Source of the DNA: Manis javanica
Lineage: Eukaryota > Chordata > Mammalia > Pholidota > Manidae
Length of the DNA: 64,000 bases
Assembly (NCBI RefSeq): GCF_040802235.1
Contig: NC_133170.1
Coordinates: forward strand, 387,001-451,000
Direction: 5' to 3'
Shown: piece by piece, positions 36,236 to 47,805 of the stretch
Position numbering within the stretch: position 1 is the stretch's first letter
How the letters are laid out: each line of letters starts with the position of its first letter
Position numbers and translations under genes: made by a program
The notes under the pieces: generated by a model
The model's input: the letters and a program-made list of their open reading frames with translations, nothing else
Database searches by the model: none
Told to the model about the DNA's origin: nothing

Positions 36236-38024
36236 TTTAGATATCAAAACAAGGGATATACAAAATATGAGAGAGTATCTGCCATTGGAGGGGGTAAAAG
36301 AATAAATACTTGATTCCCCAGCAGACAGGATGACCATCAGCAGAATCCCAGACACCTGACTCCAGAAGAGCCACAGAGTCACTGCTAACAGAGCAGTCAC
36401 TCCCCAGAGGAGGGGTCACAAAACATTCTTCCGGCAAACACTGCATTTGTGAGCCACTGCCCTATTATAACAAGATGCTGTGTTGGCCAGCTTTCAATAG
36501 ATATGTCATTAATAACCCCAAAATCTCAGTGGCTTTTCAACCTGTATTGGCTGTGGCCCTTCTCCACACCTTCTTCATCCAGAATGCACACACGCCAGGC
36601 CTTGCGGGGACGAGGGCCAAGCTTCTGCCCAGACGGGCACGTAGCTTCTCTCCTCTGGCAGAGCAAATCTCAGGGCCAAGCGACACCAGAGGCAGGCAAT
36701 CCCAGAGAGGCCCTGGGAGTCACCCAGCTACTCGCCGGCATACGTGGAACTTGTAAGAGGGGCAGGGACTGTGAGCGATGAGACAGTGTTCTGCAGGTGC
36801 ACGATCTCTGCTTCAACAGGGTTTCGGTTCTGGTTTCTGACAAACACACGAACACTTGCTTTCTATCATTTATGTAAAGTATTTTTTCACAGGCTGCTGG
36901 AGAAAGTATTTTAAAATGCCCTGAAGTGCCCAGAAAACCTACCATCCATTTTGGAGGGAAATGCAATCAATAATAAACGGTCATAACCCATCCTAATATG
37001 CTGAGGCTCTTCCAAAGATTACGGCACGTCTAACTGGTCTGCATATTTCCACTCGGATCCAGAGGTCAGCTGTGTAATAGCAATACTTCAAAAGAAACAA
37101 GTGGCATCCGTGCCCAGACTGTGTTCCTTTTGTTCGGCAATAGTTTGGAGTTTTCCCACTGTGGGTGCTAACATCAAAGTAGAAGGAAATTCCATCAGCA
37201 GAGCCTGCGCTTGACTAATCCTGTTGTTGCCATGTTGAAATTCTCCATAATTTTGAAGAAGTGATTGACATTTTCATTTGCACGGACTCCGCCAATCATA
37301 TAGCCAGTTCTGCTCAGAATAGACGTTCCCTCCCCTGGAACAATTTCTCGGACCCCTCCCAGAAAGCCAGGTGCCCCTCCTGGATGCCCTCAGAAGGCCC
37401 TGCAGTTACAGCCCTTGATACCCTGTACTGGAATTTTCAAACATACTGTCTTTGCTTCTGGCCTGGGGGTTCTTTGAAAGCAGGAATAATGACTAACTCA
37501 TCATTACATTTCTAGCATCTACTACCCAAAGAACATCTGACAAGTGATTATCAGACATGGAGGCACCTTCTTAAAATTTCCAATTTTGTGTAACTTTTTC
37601 TTCTGCAAAAAAACTGCTCAATCCTGCCATGTGCTTCTTGCCAGATATTGCCAAGTAAACTGAAAGCAGCAGAGAGCCATTTATACTCCCTCAGACTAGG
37701 ACACAAGCCTCCAGCTGGAACCTCACATCACTAGACCCTTCCCCCAGATTCACTTTTTTCTTCCAACACAGGAAATCATATGCAGTAGGTTCACTGATGT
37801 CTAATGCTTCAAGTTTCTGACTAGTGTCCACAGGGTTAGAAACAAATGCAAATTACCACACTTTAGAAACAGGAAAAATGAAAGATTTACAGAGTGCATT
37901 TTTCCAATCCTACACAAGAATGAAGGAGTCTATTTTCTATTAATAAGGTTGTTCTGATGCACAAGGACTAAGTACAGAATAAACTTCAACAAGCCATAGA
38001 AGGACCCACATCTCTATATGCTCT
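36236..38024. other. Mostly unique sequence, possible unclassified old repeat
   Basis: Phrases at about 36,495-36,560 ('aaccccaaaatctcagtgg') recall a common old mammalian repeat, but I could not place the family. A weak L2-like stretch lies near 37,380-37,560. No gene was recognised. Confidence 0.3.
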
Positions 38025-40495
38025 TATTTTTTTCACCAGTTTTACTGAGAAATAATTGGCATACATCACTACATAAGCTTAATGCTTTGATTTATAAAAA
38101 TTGTGAATTGATTACAATAGTTCAGCTAACATTTATCTTCTCATACAGATACATAAAAAAATAAGGAAAAAAAGTTTCTCCTTGTGAGAACTCTTTCCTG
38201 TATATACACAGCTGTGTGAGGGGCAGTAACTATGCCACACAGTATAACCCTAGGACTGATTTATCTTATAACTGGCATTGTAACTTTGGACCATCTTCCT
38301 CCAGTTGTCCCTCCCTGCATCCCCTGCCCCTGGTAACTACAAACCTGACGTCTTTGCCTATGGACTTGATTTTTTGTTTGTTTTGAAGTTTGGTTTGGGC
38401 TTTTAGGTCCCACATATAAGTGAGATTATACAATATTTGTCTTTCTGACTTATTTCACTTAATATAATGCCTTCAAGGCCCTTCCATGTTGTCACAAATG
38501 GTAGGATCTCCTCGTTTTTACAGCTGAATAATATTCCATTATACACATATACCCAACTTCTTTATCCATTCATCCACTGATAGAAGCCTAGGTTGTGTCC
38601 ATGTCTCACCTATTATAAATGCTGCTGCTGTGAAGGTGGGGGTGATATCTTTTCAAGTTAGTGTTTTCATTCCCTTTGAATACATTCCCAGAAGCAGAAT
38701 TGCTGGATCATATTTTCTATAGAAAAGTTCTATTTTTAATTTTTCGAGGAACCTCCATACTGTTTTCCATAGTGGCAGCACCAATTCACAACCTCACCAA
38801 CAGCGCACAAGGTTCCCTTTTCTCCACATCCACCCCAGCATGTTACCTCTTATCTTTTTGGTGATGATCATTCTCACAGGCATGAGGCGACATCTCATTG
38901 TGGTTTTAATTTGTAGTCATTTCCCCCTGATGACTAATGATGTTGAGCATCTTCTCTTGTACCTCTTGGCCTTTTGTATATCTTTTTTGAAGAAATGTGT
39001 ATTCAGTTCTTTTGCCCATTTTTAACTGTGTTTTTTGTTTTTTGTTTTTGCTGTTGAGTTGCATGAGTTACACGTTGCATATTAACCCCTTAGGAGATAC
39101 ATGGGTTGCAAATATTTTTTCCTGTTCCATAGGTTTTCTTTTCCCTTTGCTGATGGTTTCCACTGCTGTGAAGAATTCTTTTAATTTGATGTCGTCCCAA
39201 TTGGTTATTTTTTATGTTGTTGCTTGTGCTTTTGTGTCATGTCCAAAAGATCATGACCAAGATGCACATCAGGGAGTTTCTTCCTATGTTTTCTCCAAGG
39301 AGTTTCTGGTTTCAGGTCTTACATTTGTTAATCCATTTTTAGCTAATTTTTGTGAGTGATGTAAGGTATGGATCCAGTTTCATTCTTTCACATGTGACTA
39401 TCCAGTTATCCCAGCACCATTTATTAAGGAGATTGTCTTTTCTTCATTCAGTATTCTTGGCTCCCTTGAAAAATATTAGCTGACCATATACCCTTGGGTT
39501 TATTTCTGGGCTCTCAATCTGTTTCTTTGATCTATTTGTCTGTTCTCATGCCTGTACCATATTGTTTTGATGGTTATAGCTTGTGAGATAACTTGTGCTT
39601 TGTTCTTCTTTCTCAGGATTTCTTTGGCTGTTCAGTGTCTTTTGTGGTTCCATATAAATTTTAGGAGTGTTTCCTCTACTTCTGTAAAAAACACCATTGG
39701 AATCTGGGAAGGGATTGCATTGAATCTAGATATGGCTTTTGATAGTAATGACATTTTAACAATATTAATTCTTCCAATCCATGAACATGGAATGTATTCC
39801 CACTTATTTCTGTCTTCAATTTCTCTCATCAATGCCTGTGGTTCTCAGTGTGGAAATTTATCACCTCCTTAGCTAAATCTCTTCCTAAGTATTTTATTAT
39901 TTTTGATGCTATTGTAAATAGGATCAATTTCTTCATTCTTTTTCAGAAATATTGTTAGTGTACTGAAACACTATTGATTTTTATAAGCAAATTTTGTATC
40001 TTATAATAACTTTACTGAATTCATTGATTAAATCTAAGTTTCTTGGTTGAATTTTTAGTGTTTTCTATATATAAAATCATGTCATCTGCAAATAGAGACT
40101 GTTTTACTTCTTCTTTTCCAATCCCAATACCTTTGTTTCTTTTTTTTGTCTGATTGCTCTAGCAAGGGCTTCCAGAGTGACGGTGAACAGGAGCAGCGAG
40201 GGTAGGCGAGGGTGGGCACCCTTGTTTTGTTCCTGATCTTAGAAGAAAACTTTCAGACTTTCACCACTGAGTATAATATTAGCTGTAACCCTGTCATACA
40301 TGGCCTTTGTTATGTTGAGATAAATTCCTCCTTTGCTGAATTTGTTAAGTGTTTAATTATGAACAGATGTTGAATTTGGTCAAATGCTTCTTCTCTAACG
40401 GTGGCCTTTTTTTGGTTCTGGTATCAGGATAATGCTGCCCTCATAAAATTAGTTTGGGAGTTCCTCCTGCTTGATTTTCGTTCCCTCCTTTTAGT
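38025..40495 (-). mobile_element. L1 LINE (L1M type), ORF2 3' half and 3' UTR
   Basis: Read on the plus strand this is an antisense L1. It starts with a short T run (the poly-A side), then the 3' UTR ('tttactgagaaataattggc', 'cacatataagtgagattat'). The ORF2 region follows, up to the reverse transcriptase. About 200 bases appear deleted near 40,405. The left end has no obvious target-site duplication with the right end. It is decayed and cannot be active. Confidence 0.85.
39300..40490 (-). pseudogene. L1 ORF2 pseudogene (reverse transcriptase to C-terminal part)
   Basis: Endonuclease/reverse transcriptase protein of L1, here only the reverse transcriptase palm onward. The catalytic motif L-F-A-D-D is encoded on the minus strand at 40,081-40,095. 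Further along, the recognisable [11 protein letters not shown] block lies in the fragment 39,632-39,832. Stops and frame changes break it, and the N-terminal endonuclease is absent. The plus-strand frames at 38997-39359 and 39567-39872 are antisense shadows. Confidence 0.8.
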
Positions 40496-40539
40496 TTGAG
40501 TTTCTGTGCATGTCTGCTGGTAATGTCCTTGGGGTGGGA

Positions 40540-42110
40540 CCTGATTTTATGGTCTATTTTGAGGCGAGGCAATTGCTCGAGCTCTGAGGACAGGGATGCG
40601 GGGATGGGGCAGTGCCTCTGGCCGGATGGGACTGCTGGCTCGGTTGCCTACCCAAGTGAGTCTGTATGATAGGCCCCACATTTGCCTGGATTCCCCGGTC
40701 AGGCTCACTAGATGGCTGCGACTGGGGATCATATTCAGTAGTAGCTGGGGCTATGAATCAGCTTCCCTGCACCGACAGGGCGGCGGGATGGGACCTAGAT
40801 CCTGTACAGCTCATTGTTTGGGGACCTGAATCAGGACAGAGTGTGCACTGAATTCCCTGGTCACGTGAGGCCATCAGGTTTTCCCCACGGACAGGGAAAG
40901 CCAGGGGCTGTGTCTGTGTACTGCTGAACCGGCTGTTCAGCTTCCTGTGTGCTCTGGTTAGGTCCCCTGGCCAGCATGCTGAAAGCTGGATTCAGGGACG
41001 AATGGGCTGTGAATTAGACTCACTGCCTGGGCACAGTAGGAGAAGCATCTCTGAAGCTGGTAAAGCTCTTATTTGCTGAGCTGCACCCCAAGTTCCTTGG
41101 ACGAACAGGGCCAGGGGCTTGGCTTTGCAAACTATTGGCTGTGCCTGCCCTTGTCTAGACTCAAGCAGCACTGGGCCACACAGATTCCAGGAACTGCCTC
41201 CAGCGCTCCTGGCCAGCGGAGGCCAGAAGACACTGCCCACAGCAGGTGGGGATACACCTCAGTTCCCTTGCCTGGCGGGATGGGGAGGGCTTCTTTCAGG
41301 TTCCCAGCGACTCTGTCCTGGTGGAAGGGGTCAGAAGCTACCCTCACCCTGGCTGTGGAGTAATTCCCCGGCCTGTGCACAGCCCTCCACACCCGTGTCA
41401 GCTCTACTTGAGGGACAGTCTGCTCTGCCCTCCTACCTCTCGGCTGCCCCGCCCCAGGCCGCACAGCCTGCAGGAGCTGTTACCAGCACTTCTGATAAAA
41501 TGGGCCAGAGGACACTCTCTACAGCGGGTGGGGCTGTGACTCCACCCCTTGCCTGGGCATTGGGCAAACCACACAGCTCTAGGGCAGGCAAACCTCCTCA
41601 TTTGAGGATCCAAATGAGGCAGATCTGCACCCCAACAAGTCCCCTGGTCACATGTGCTCCCGACTCGGTTCTGCAGATAAGCAAAGCCACTGGGTGGGAT
41701 CACTGCTTGGGTACCGCTGATATGAGCGCAGTGGGCCGGCTGCTGCAAGCCCCGCCCGCCTTCTCCGTCGCAGTCGGAGTCCCAGCGGCCTGGATCCACA
41801 GATTCCCCACTGGAGGGACACGAGGCCGAGGGGAGACCTCTCTGCGCATGCGGCGCTGGCCTGGGGGAGGCGCGATACGGTTCCTGGGTGGCAACTTCTC
41901 TTACCCTCTAACGCAGCCCGTCCCGGCCTCTGTAGTGCAGGGGGGCTTCAGCCTCACCCCCAAGTTCCAGGACTCTCTCAGTGGGGTCTCGCTCCTGAAT
42001 AGTTGCTAGTTGTTCTTTTTGTGGGGGCAAGGGGGGAGACTCAGGAACAACCCAGTTCTTTGGTGCTGTCACTTCCTTCTTATCTTTGAACAAAAACAAA
42101 TTGGAGCATG
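40540..42110 (-). mobile_element. GC-rich block, probably the L1 5' UTR of the same element
   Basis: The block is GC-rich, directly abuts the L1 ORF2 piece, and contains degenerate repeated units (for example 41,176-41,288 against 41,459-41,570). At its right end the minus strand reads 'gtgacagcaccaaagaactg' and then 'gaacaactagcaactattc', which resembles the start of mammalian L1 elements. I infer that it is the promoter-bearing 5' region, so ORF1 and the first part of ORF2 are missing between it and 40,495. It could instead be an unrelated GC-rich repeat. Confidence 0.5.
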
Positions 42111-42117
42111 TGCCACT

Positions 42118-42136
42118 TGTGTTTAAAAAAAAAATG
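42118..42136 (+). repeat. Short A run
   Basis: Ten consecutive A follow gttt just beyond the L1 5' end. Confidence 0.8.
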
Positions 42137-42204
42137 CTGGGCAGTTAACCAAAAAACAACTGGGAGAAATAGCAACATCAGCGCCGCTTAGATGGACATA
42201 CACA

Positions 42205-42310
42205 TCATGGTGAAGCATATAGGCTTGGGGTCCAAACATTCCTGAATTTGAATTCTGACTCTGCTATTTATTTGCTGAAGTCCTAGTATAAAGTATTATC
42301 TTCAAGAAAT
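42205..42310 (+). repeat. MIR SINE, left half
   Basis: 'gcatataggcttggggtcc' then 'cctgaatttgaattctgact' and 'ctgctatttatttgctg' preserve the tRNA-derived head of MIR. Confidence 0.75.
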
Positions 42311-42654
42311 AAGATACCAATTATTTTTAGAATGTTACACTTAACTTATTTGGGGAGGGTAAGGAGAAAGAGAGGAACCAAAGATCATTTGGAGAGTCTC
42401 ATGGAAACCATGGCCCTTTGCTCTGGAACACGTCCACGTGTGGATGCGCTCATATTTTGTGCATCACGGCGGACACGGTGGCCCGCAGTGAATCTCAGAT
42501 TAAGGCCCTCCTGGAGCACTTGAACATAACTCAGGACTTCAGTCCACTCAAGCATTTCAAACAAAATTACTTTCTATTTATATAGTATTTTATAAAATCC
42601 TTACTTATACAAGGTTGCATTCAAGCACACCAACTTACTGAAATAAATAGAGGA

Positions 42655-42790
42655 TGCAATGTTCATTTCAGTTTTTATAGCTGAGAAAATTAAGGGCTCG
42701 GAGAAGCCAACTGATTTATTCAAGGCCTCTCTGCCAGAACCCCGGTGCTGCTCTTCACCCCGAATCTGGGTCTCCTCTCCATTCTGAGGG
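42655..42790 (-). repeat. MIR SINE fragment
   Basis: 'gtttttatagctgagaaaatt', 'gggctcggagaagccaactg' and 'ccagaaccccggtgctgctc' are in antisense MIR order. Confidence 0.55.
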
Positions 42791-42844
42791 GCCGCTCTGC
42801 AGGCTCTGGACTCTACCAGTTCATAAAGTGGTCTTTAGCTGGGC

Positions 42845-42935
42845 CTCTGCGGCCTCGGGTTTAGCTTCTCTGTAGCACAGCACGTTAGTCCACAGAGTAG
42901 GCACTCAGCCAATGTTTGCTGGTGATCATACTTCA
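42845..42935 (+). repeat. L2 LINE 3' tail
   Basis: 'gtagcacagcacgttagtcc' then 'gagtaggcactcagccaatg' and 'tttgctggtgat' fit an L2 end. Confidence 0.5.
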
Positions 42936-43668
42936 CTGAGCAGCAAATCCTGGTGTTCTTAATACTGTCACTGCTTTACCTGCCTGCAAAGTTGAGATCT
43001 GGGGGATTATCTGGTTATTCCAATCAAGGTAGGCACCTAGTAATTGATGCTTTAAGGCATCCATTTTTCTCCCTGAATCACTGAATAGTGAAACCATGGA
43101 AAATTAAAGAGCAGTGAACGTAAGATGTGCAGTTTTGATGATAGTGTTTTTTAAAAAAAAAAAGTTTTACTATTGAGTTTTCTCTTCTTGTCAAATACTG
43201 TTTATGAAGGACACTAAGGGCAACTGGAGAGGAGAACCGCACGGACAGCAGTCCCCTTGGGTCGGGTCTAGGAGGTTCCTGCTGTGTAGCAGATGCTTCT
43301 TATCAGAAAGTTACCAGGCGCCATCTCTTCTTCAAAGGAGAGCCAGACCTCCTTTCACGCACCTGACCTCACTGAGTCACTTACTGACGCCAGGGAGGAC
43401 ATTCCTGGTGTATGTTGACCCCTGTCTCTCCGTTACCAATGGAATCATCATCCCCCAGACACCCAGGCACGAGGACATTCCCCTCTAAAAACACTGACTG
43501 GCCGTGGTGAACTGGAGATTAACTGAGTCTACCTAGAGGTTAATTTGGAGACAGGATAAGAGGAATGGATATGAGCAGGGTAGCGGTAGATCACATGGTA
43601 AGACTGTGCCTGGCTTTGCAACCAAGTGCCAAAACCTCCCAAAGTGGCTGCTGTGAATCTGCTTCTTA
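42936..43668. other. Unique sequence, no gene seen
   Basis: An A run lies at about 43,153-43,163. The frame at 43204-43488 is unrecognised. Confidence 0.4.
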
Positions 43669-43669
43669 A

Positions 43670-44780
43670 TTAACCATTTATTGTAGACGCATTTCCATAT
43701 AAATAACTAATACTACATAGTGTCCCAGGGTCTGTATACGCAGCACCTTACTGAACCATTCTCTTAATACTGGGCACCCAGGCCATTTCCCAGTTTTTCT
43801 GATTGCAAATAATGCTGTGATAAACATTTTCATACATACACTTTGATTATTTGTCGAATAACATCTGGAAAAGATATGAATTTTAAAAGGCATAAGCACA
43901 TTTAATTTTGATGGAAGGCTACAGGAAGGTGCCCTCCCATCACAGCAGATAGGAATGTTGTGTCCCCTCTGCCTCACCATCAGTCCCCCTCAGCATTACC
44001 AACCCTGCAGATGAAATACTGCATCAGTATGGCTTTGATTACTCAAGAAGTTAAACATCTTTTCACATTTTTTTGGCCATTTGAATTTTTGGGGGAATTG
44101 TGTTCATATTCTTCTGCTACAGGCATATAAATTTTTTGCTTTCTAAAACTATTCAGTTTATATCTGGTTTCTAACAGGCAGTTTATTAGAATATGTAACA
44201 TTCCATTGATTTAACAGCTCCAAAGAGCAAGAGGAAAGACATTACCCCATTAAATAGATACACTAACTTCAGAACGGGTGAAAAATTAAAATAAGGAAAT
44301 ACAGTGTTTCATTGATATGTGTTATTTTTCAAGAAAAAATTAACTTTTATGAGTGGTGATTTTGATTATTTTCTTTTGATTTTGCCACATTAAACTTTTA
44401 TATCATCAAATTTGTGGCCCGTTTTACTTGAGTTCTCTGGCTTTGTTATCATGCTATAGTCAGAGTATGAGAATAAAATACTTACCTATCTATTCACCTA
44501 GCAGTTTAGTGTGTGTTTCTTAACATTAAAATCTTTTATCCATTTTTAATTTTTGTCTACATAAGGTACAATCCCACCTTATTTTTTTCCCAATGGTTAG
44601 CAAGTTGTCCTAGTGCCGTTTATAAACTCCATTCTTTGAGCTACTTTATCACATGCTAAATCTTCATATATATTTGGACCAATCTCTGAACTCACCATTT
44701 TGTTCCATTTTTCTGTGGCTTTTTGGTGCTAAGACCACACTGTTTTAATTACTGTATCTTTTAATATCTCGAATAACCTC
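43670..44780 (-). mobile_element. L1 LINE, older (L1ME-like) ORF2 3' region
   Basis: Antisense L1 landmarks in order: 'gcaaataatgctgtgataaac', 'tttgattactcaagaagtt', 'aagttgtcctagtgccgttta', then 'aagaccacactgttttaatt'. It is more diverged than the L1 at 38,025. The frame at 43678-43980 falls inside and is not an intact protein. Confidence 0.7.
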
Positions 44781-44944
44781 ATGACTCACCTCCTGCAGGC
44801 CTTTACTCAAATGCCACCTTCACTGTGAGATCTCTCCTGAGTACCCTATTTACAACTGCAGCTTCTGTCTACCCCCAGTCCTGCCCCCACCCTGACACTA
44901 TCTGGTCTCTGCTTTATTCTTTATGTCACCATCCGGCATCCTAT
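44765..44944 (+). repeat. L2 LINE 3' region
   Basis: 'tttactcaaatgccacctt', 'gagatctctcctgagtacc' and 'ctgctttattctttatgtc' follow the L2 sequence before its tail. It is cut on the right by the Tigger1 element. Confidence 0.6.
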
Positions 44945-46985
44945 GCAAGCACAGCTCACAGGTATCACAGGTTCGGTTCCAGACCACCAGAAGACAGCAA
45001 ATACCGCAATAAAGCAAGTCAAACGAATATGTTGGTTTCCCAGTGCATATACAAGTTATAAACGTTTACACTATTTCGTAGTCTGTAAGTGTGCAACAGC
45101 ATTGTGTCTCAAAAACAATGTACATACCTTAATTTAAGAATACTTTGTTACTAAGCAATCCTAACCACCACCTGACCAGCGAGTCAGTGGTCGTGCTGGT
45201 GCTCAGTGCGGGTGGCCGCTGGCTGATCAGGGCAGGGCAGCTGAAGGCCGGGGCGCTGCGGCCATTGCTAAAAACAAGACAACAGGGAGGTCTGCCACAC
45301 TGATTCTCTTCCTTTCATGAACGGTTATCTCTGGTGTGTGGTGCTGTCTAACAGCATTTCACCCACAGGACAGCTTCTTTCCAAACTGGAGTCAGTCCTC
45401 TCAGACCTGCTGCTGCTTTACTGACTAAGCTTATATAATATTTTGAATCCTTTGTTGTCATGTCAACAGTCTTCACCGCATCCTCAGGAGTAGATTTCAT
45501 CCCAAGAAGCCACTTTCCTTGCTCGTCCGTATGGAGCAGCTCCTCATCTGCTCAGGTTTGATCCTGAGATGCAGGGATTCGGCCCCGTCCTCAGGCCCCA
45601 CTTCCGGGTCTCGCTCTCCCGCTGCTTCCGCCGCATCTGCCGTGACTTCCGCCCCTGAAGCCCGAGCCCCTCGGCGTCCTCCGTGGGGGTTGGAAGCAGC
45701 TTCTTCCAAACTCCCGTTCATGTTGGTGTTGTGACCTTTTCCCGTGAATCGTGGGTGTTGGTCGTGGCATCCAGGACGGGGAATCCTTTCCAGAAGGTTT
45801 CAGTTAGCGTGGCCCAGATCATCAGAGGAATCCCCGCCTATGGCAGCTCCAGCCTTGTGAAAGTATTTCTTAAATAATAAGACTTGAGATTGGAAATACT
45901 CCTTGATCCGTGGGCTGCAGAATGGGTGTCGGGCAGCAGGCATGAAACAACACCCGTCTCATCGCACATCTCCGTCAGGGCTCCTGGTGACCAGGTGCAC
46001 CGTCGGTGAGCAGGAATGCTTGTTAAGGACGCTTTCTTCTGAGCAGCAGATCTCAAGAGTGGGCTTAAAATATTGAGTAAACCGTGTTGTAAACAGATGT
46101 GCTGTCGTCCGGTTTGCTGTTCCATTTCTAGAGCACAGGCAGAGTAGATTTAGCAGAATTCCTAAGGGCCCCAGGATTTTCAGAAGGTCAGTGAGCACTG
46201 GCCCCAACTTAAAGTCACCAGCTGCATTAGCCCCGACAAGGGGGTCAGCCTGTCCTTGGAAGCTTGGAAGCCAGGCGCTGACTTCTCCTCTCCAGCTATG
46301 AAAGGCATCCTAGATGGCATCTTCTTCCAAAAGAAGGCTGTTTTGTCTACACTGAAAATCTGTCATTTACTGTGGCCACCTTCACTCATTATCTCAGCTG
46401 ATCTTCTGGGTGACTTGCTGCAGCTTCTCCGTCAGCACCTGCTGCTTCCCCTGCACTTTTACTTATGGAGACGCCTTCTTTCCTTAAACCTCCTGACCCA
46501 GCCTCTGCCAGCTCCCAGCTTTTCTCCTGCAGCCTCCTCCCCTCTCTCAGCCTCCCTGGACTTGAAGAGAGTCAGGGCCTTGCTCTGGATTAGGCTTTGG
46601 CCACAGGGACTGTTGGGGCTGGTTTGATCTTCTGCCCAGAACACTGGCACTTTCTCCCCATCAGCAGGAAGGAGGTTTCCCTCTCCTGTCACCCGTGTGC
46701 TCACTGAGCAGCACTGTAATTTCCTTCAAGGACTTTTCTTTGTGTCACAACTTGGCTGTTTGGCACAAAAGGCCCAGCTTTCATTTATCTCAGCTTGTGA
46801 CATGCCTTCCTCACTGGGCTTCATCATTTCCAGCTTTTGATTGAAAGAGAGGGATGTGTGAGCTGTCCTTTCACTGAACACTCAAGAGTCCATCGCAGGG
46901 TTACTGATCGGCCTGGTTTCAATGTTGTGTCTCGGGGTAGGGAGGCCTGATGAGGGAGACAGATGGCGGAATATCCAGTCAGCAA
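44945..46985 (-). mobile_element. Tigger1 DNA transposon (Tc1/mariner superfamily), decayed
   Basis: The 3' end is preserved: 'ggttcggttccagaccacc', 'aaagcaagtcaaacgaata', 'gtttcccagtgcatataca', 'gtgtgcaacagcattgtg'. The transposase region follows to about 46,900 and the non-coding 5' flank is cut at about 46,965-46,985, so the left terminal inverted repeat of the element is missing. Parts (45,180-45,270, 45,570-45,690) are far more GC- and CpG-rich than this normally AT-rich family. It inserted next to, or into, the L2 on its left. Confidence 0.85.
45165..46898 (-). pseudogene. Tigger1 transposase pseudogene (DDE, pogo/CENP-B related)
   Basis: The family protein binds its terminal repeats through an N-terminal CENP-B-like helix-turn-helix and cuts with a DDE/D domain in the nucleus. 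Homologous pieces lie in different frames. The part after the helix-turn-helix is in the frame 46,459-46,704. The first catalytic Asp survives in V-D-K-T-A near 46,335-46,350. A second survives in L-L-T-D-G-A-P-G-H near 45,990-46,015. The C-terminal acidic part is in 45,497-45,721 (E-V-T-A-D, E-P-E-D-like segments). Multiple frameshifts and stops make it inactive. Confidence 0.8.
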
Positions 46986-47715
46986 AGCAAAACACAACCA
47001 GCATTTTCTAATTTTACCAAGTAGACAATTATATCACCCACAGATAGTATAATTTTGCCATCTCCTTTCCAAAGGTATACATCTCTAGTTCACTTTCTCC
47101 CTACATCCATTAGCACAGTGAAGTTTTCCAATAGAGTCCCTAAATTTAACCACACTTTAATTTCTGGAAATTAACTCCATTTTTACAGTCAAGGAGAAAA
47201 GTTGTTTAAAAAATTTTTTTAATATTTAGATCTGTATAGTATACCAGAAATTTTAATTAAGGTGAATCAAAATATCTGGTATGATACAATCAACATCAGT
47301 TGTATGTAATTCATGTAAAAGTCATTTTGAGAAAATACTAATATTTTCTCTTTACTGGATTGTTAATGTAAAATTGGTAAAAAGAAAAAAGACTGAAGTT
47401 AGTTTGTGTTTAGGAGGCTAAGTAATTCATTAAATCAGCTACTGCTGAATCTATTTTTTTTAATAAAACAAAACCATGTTCTCCATTGAAAGTTAGAAAA
47501 CATTAAATCTCCTTATTTCTTTTATATTGCTTTCCATTCACCAATTACTTGTTCAAACACTGAAATAACTAAGTATTTAATTTGCATATTCAACCTCATT
47601 GAAATAAGGTTGTATGATCAAGGTTTTATGCCACATCTGTAAACAAGGTTTTCTAGTGAGTTGTATCGGTCTTAATAAAATAAAACAGATTAAGAGTGAT
47701 GATCCAGTGCCTGTT
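46986..47715. other. AT-rich unique sequence, no gene seen
   Basis: No repeat or long frame was recognised. Confidence 0.4.
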
Positions 47716-47719
47716 TCCA

Positions 47720-47805
47720 CAGGTGGACAAATGGGCTCCGGCAGCCCCAGTGTCTTGCCCACGCTCACTGAGTAGGCCACAGAGCCCAGACCTAAGTTCT
47801 AATTT
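47720..47805 (-). repeat. MIR SINE fragment
   Basis: 'tgtttccacaggtggacaaat', 'cagtgtcttgcccacgctc' and 'acagagcccagacctaag' are in antisense MIR order. Confidence 0.6.

Noticed and set aside
38997..39872. Hydrophobic plus-strand frames that look like membrane proteins
   Set aside because: They are antisense translations of L1 ORF2; the T-rich antisense strand yields Phe/Leu-rich products.
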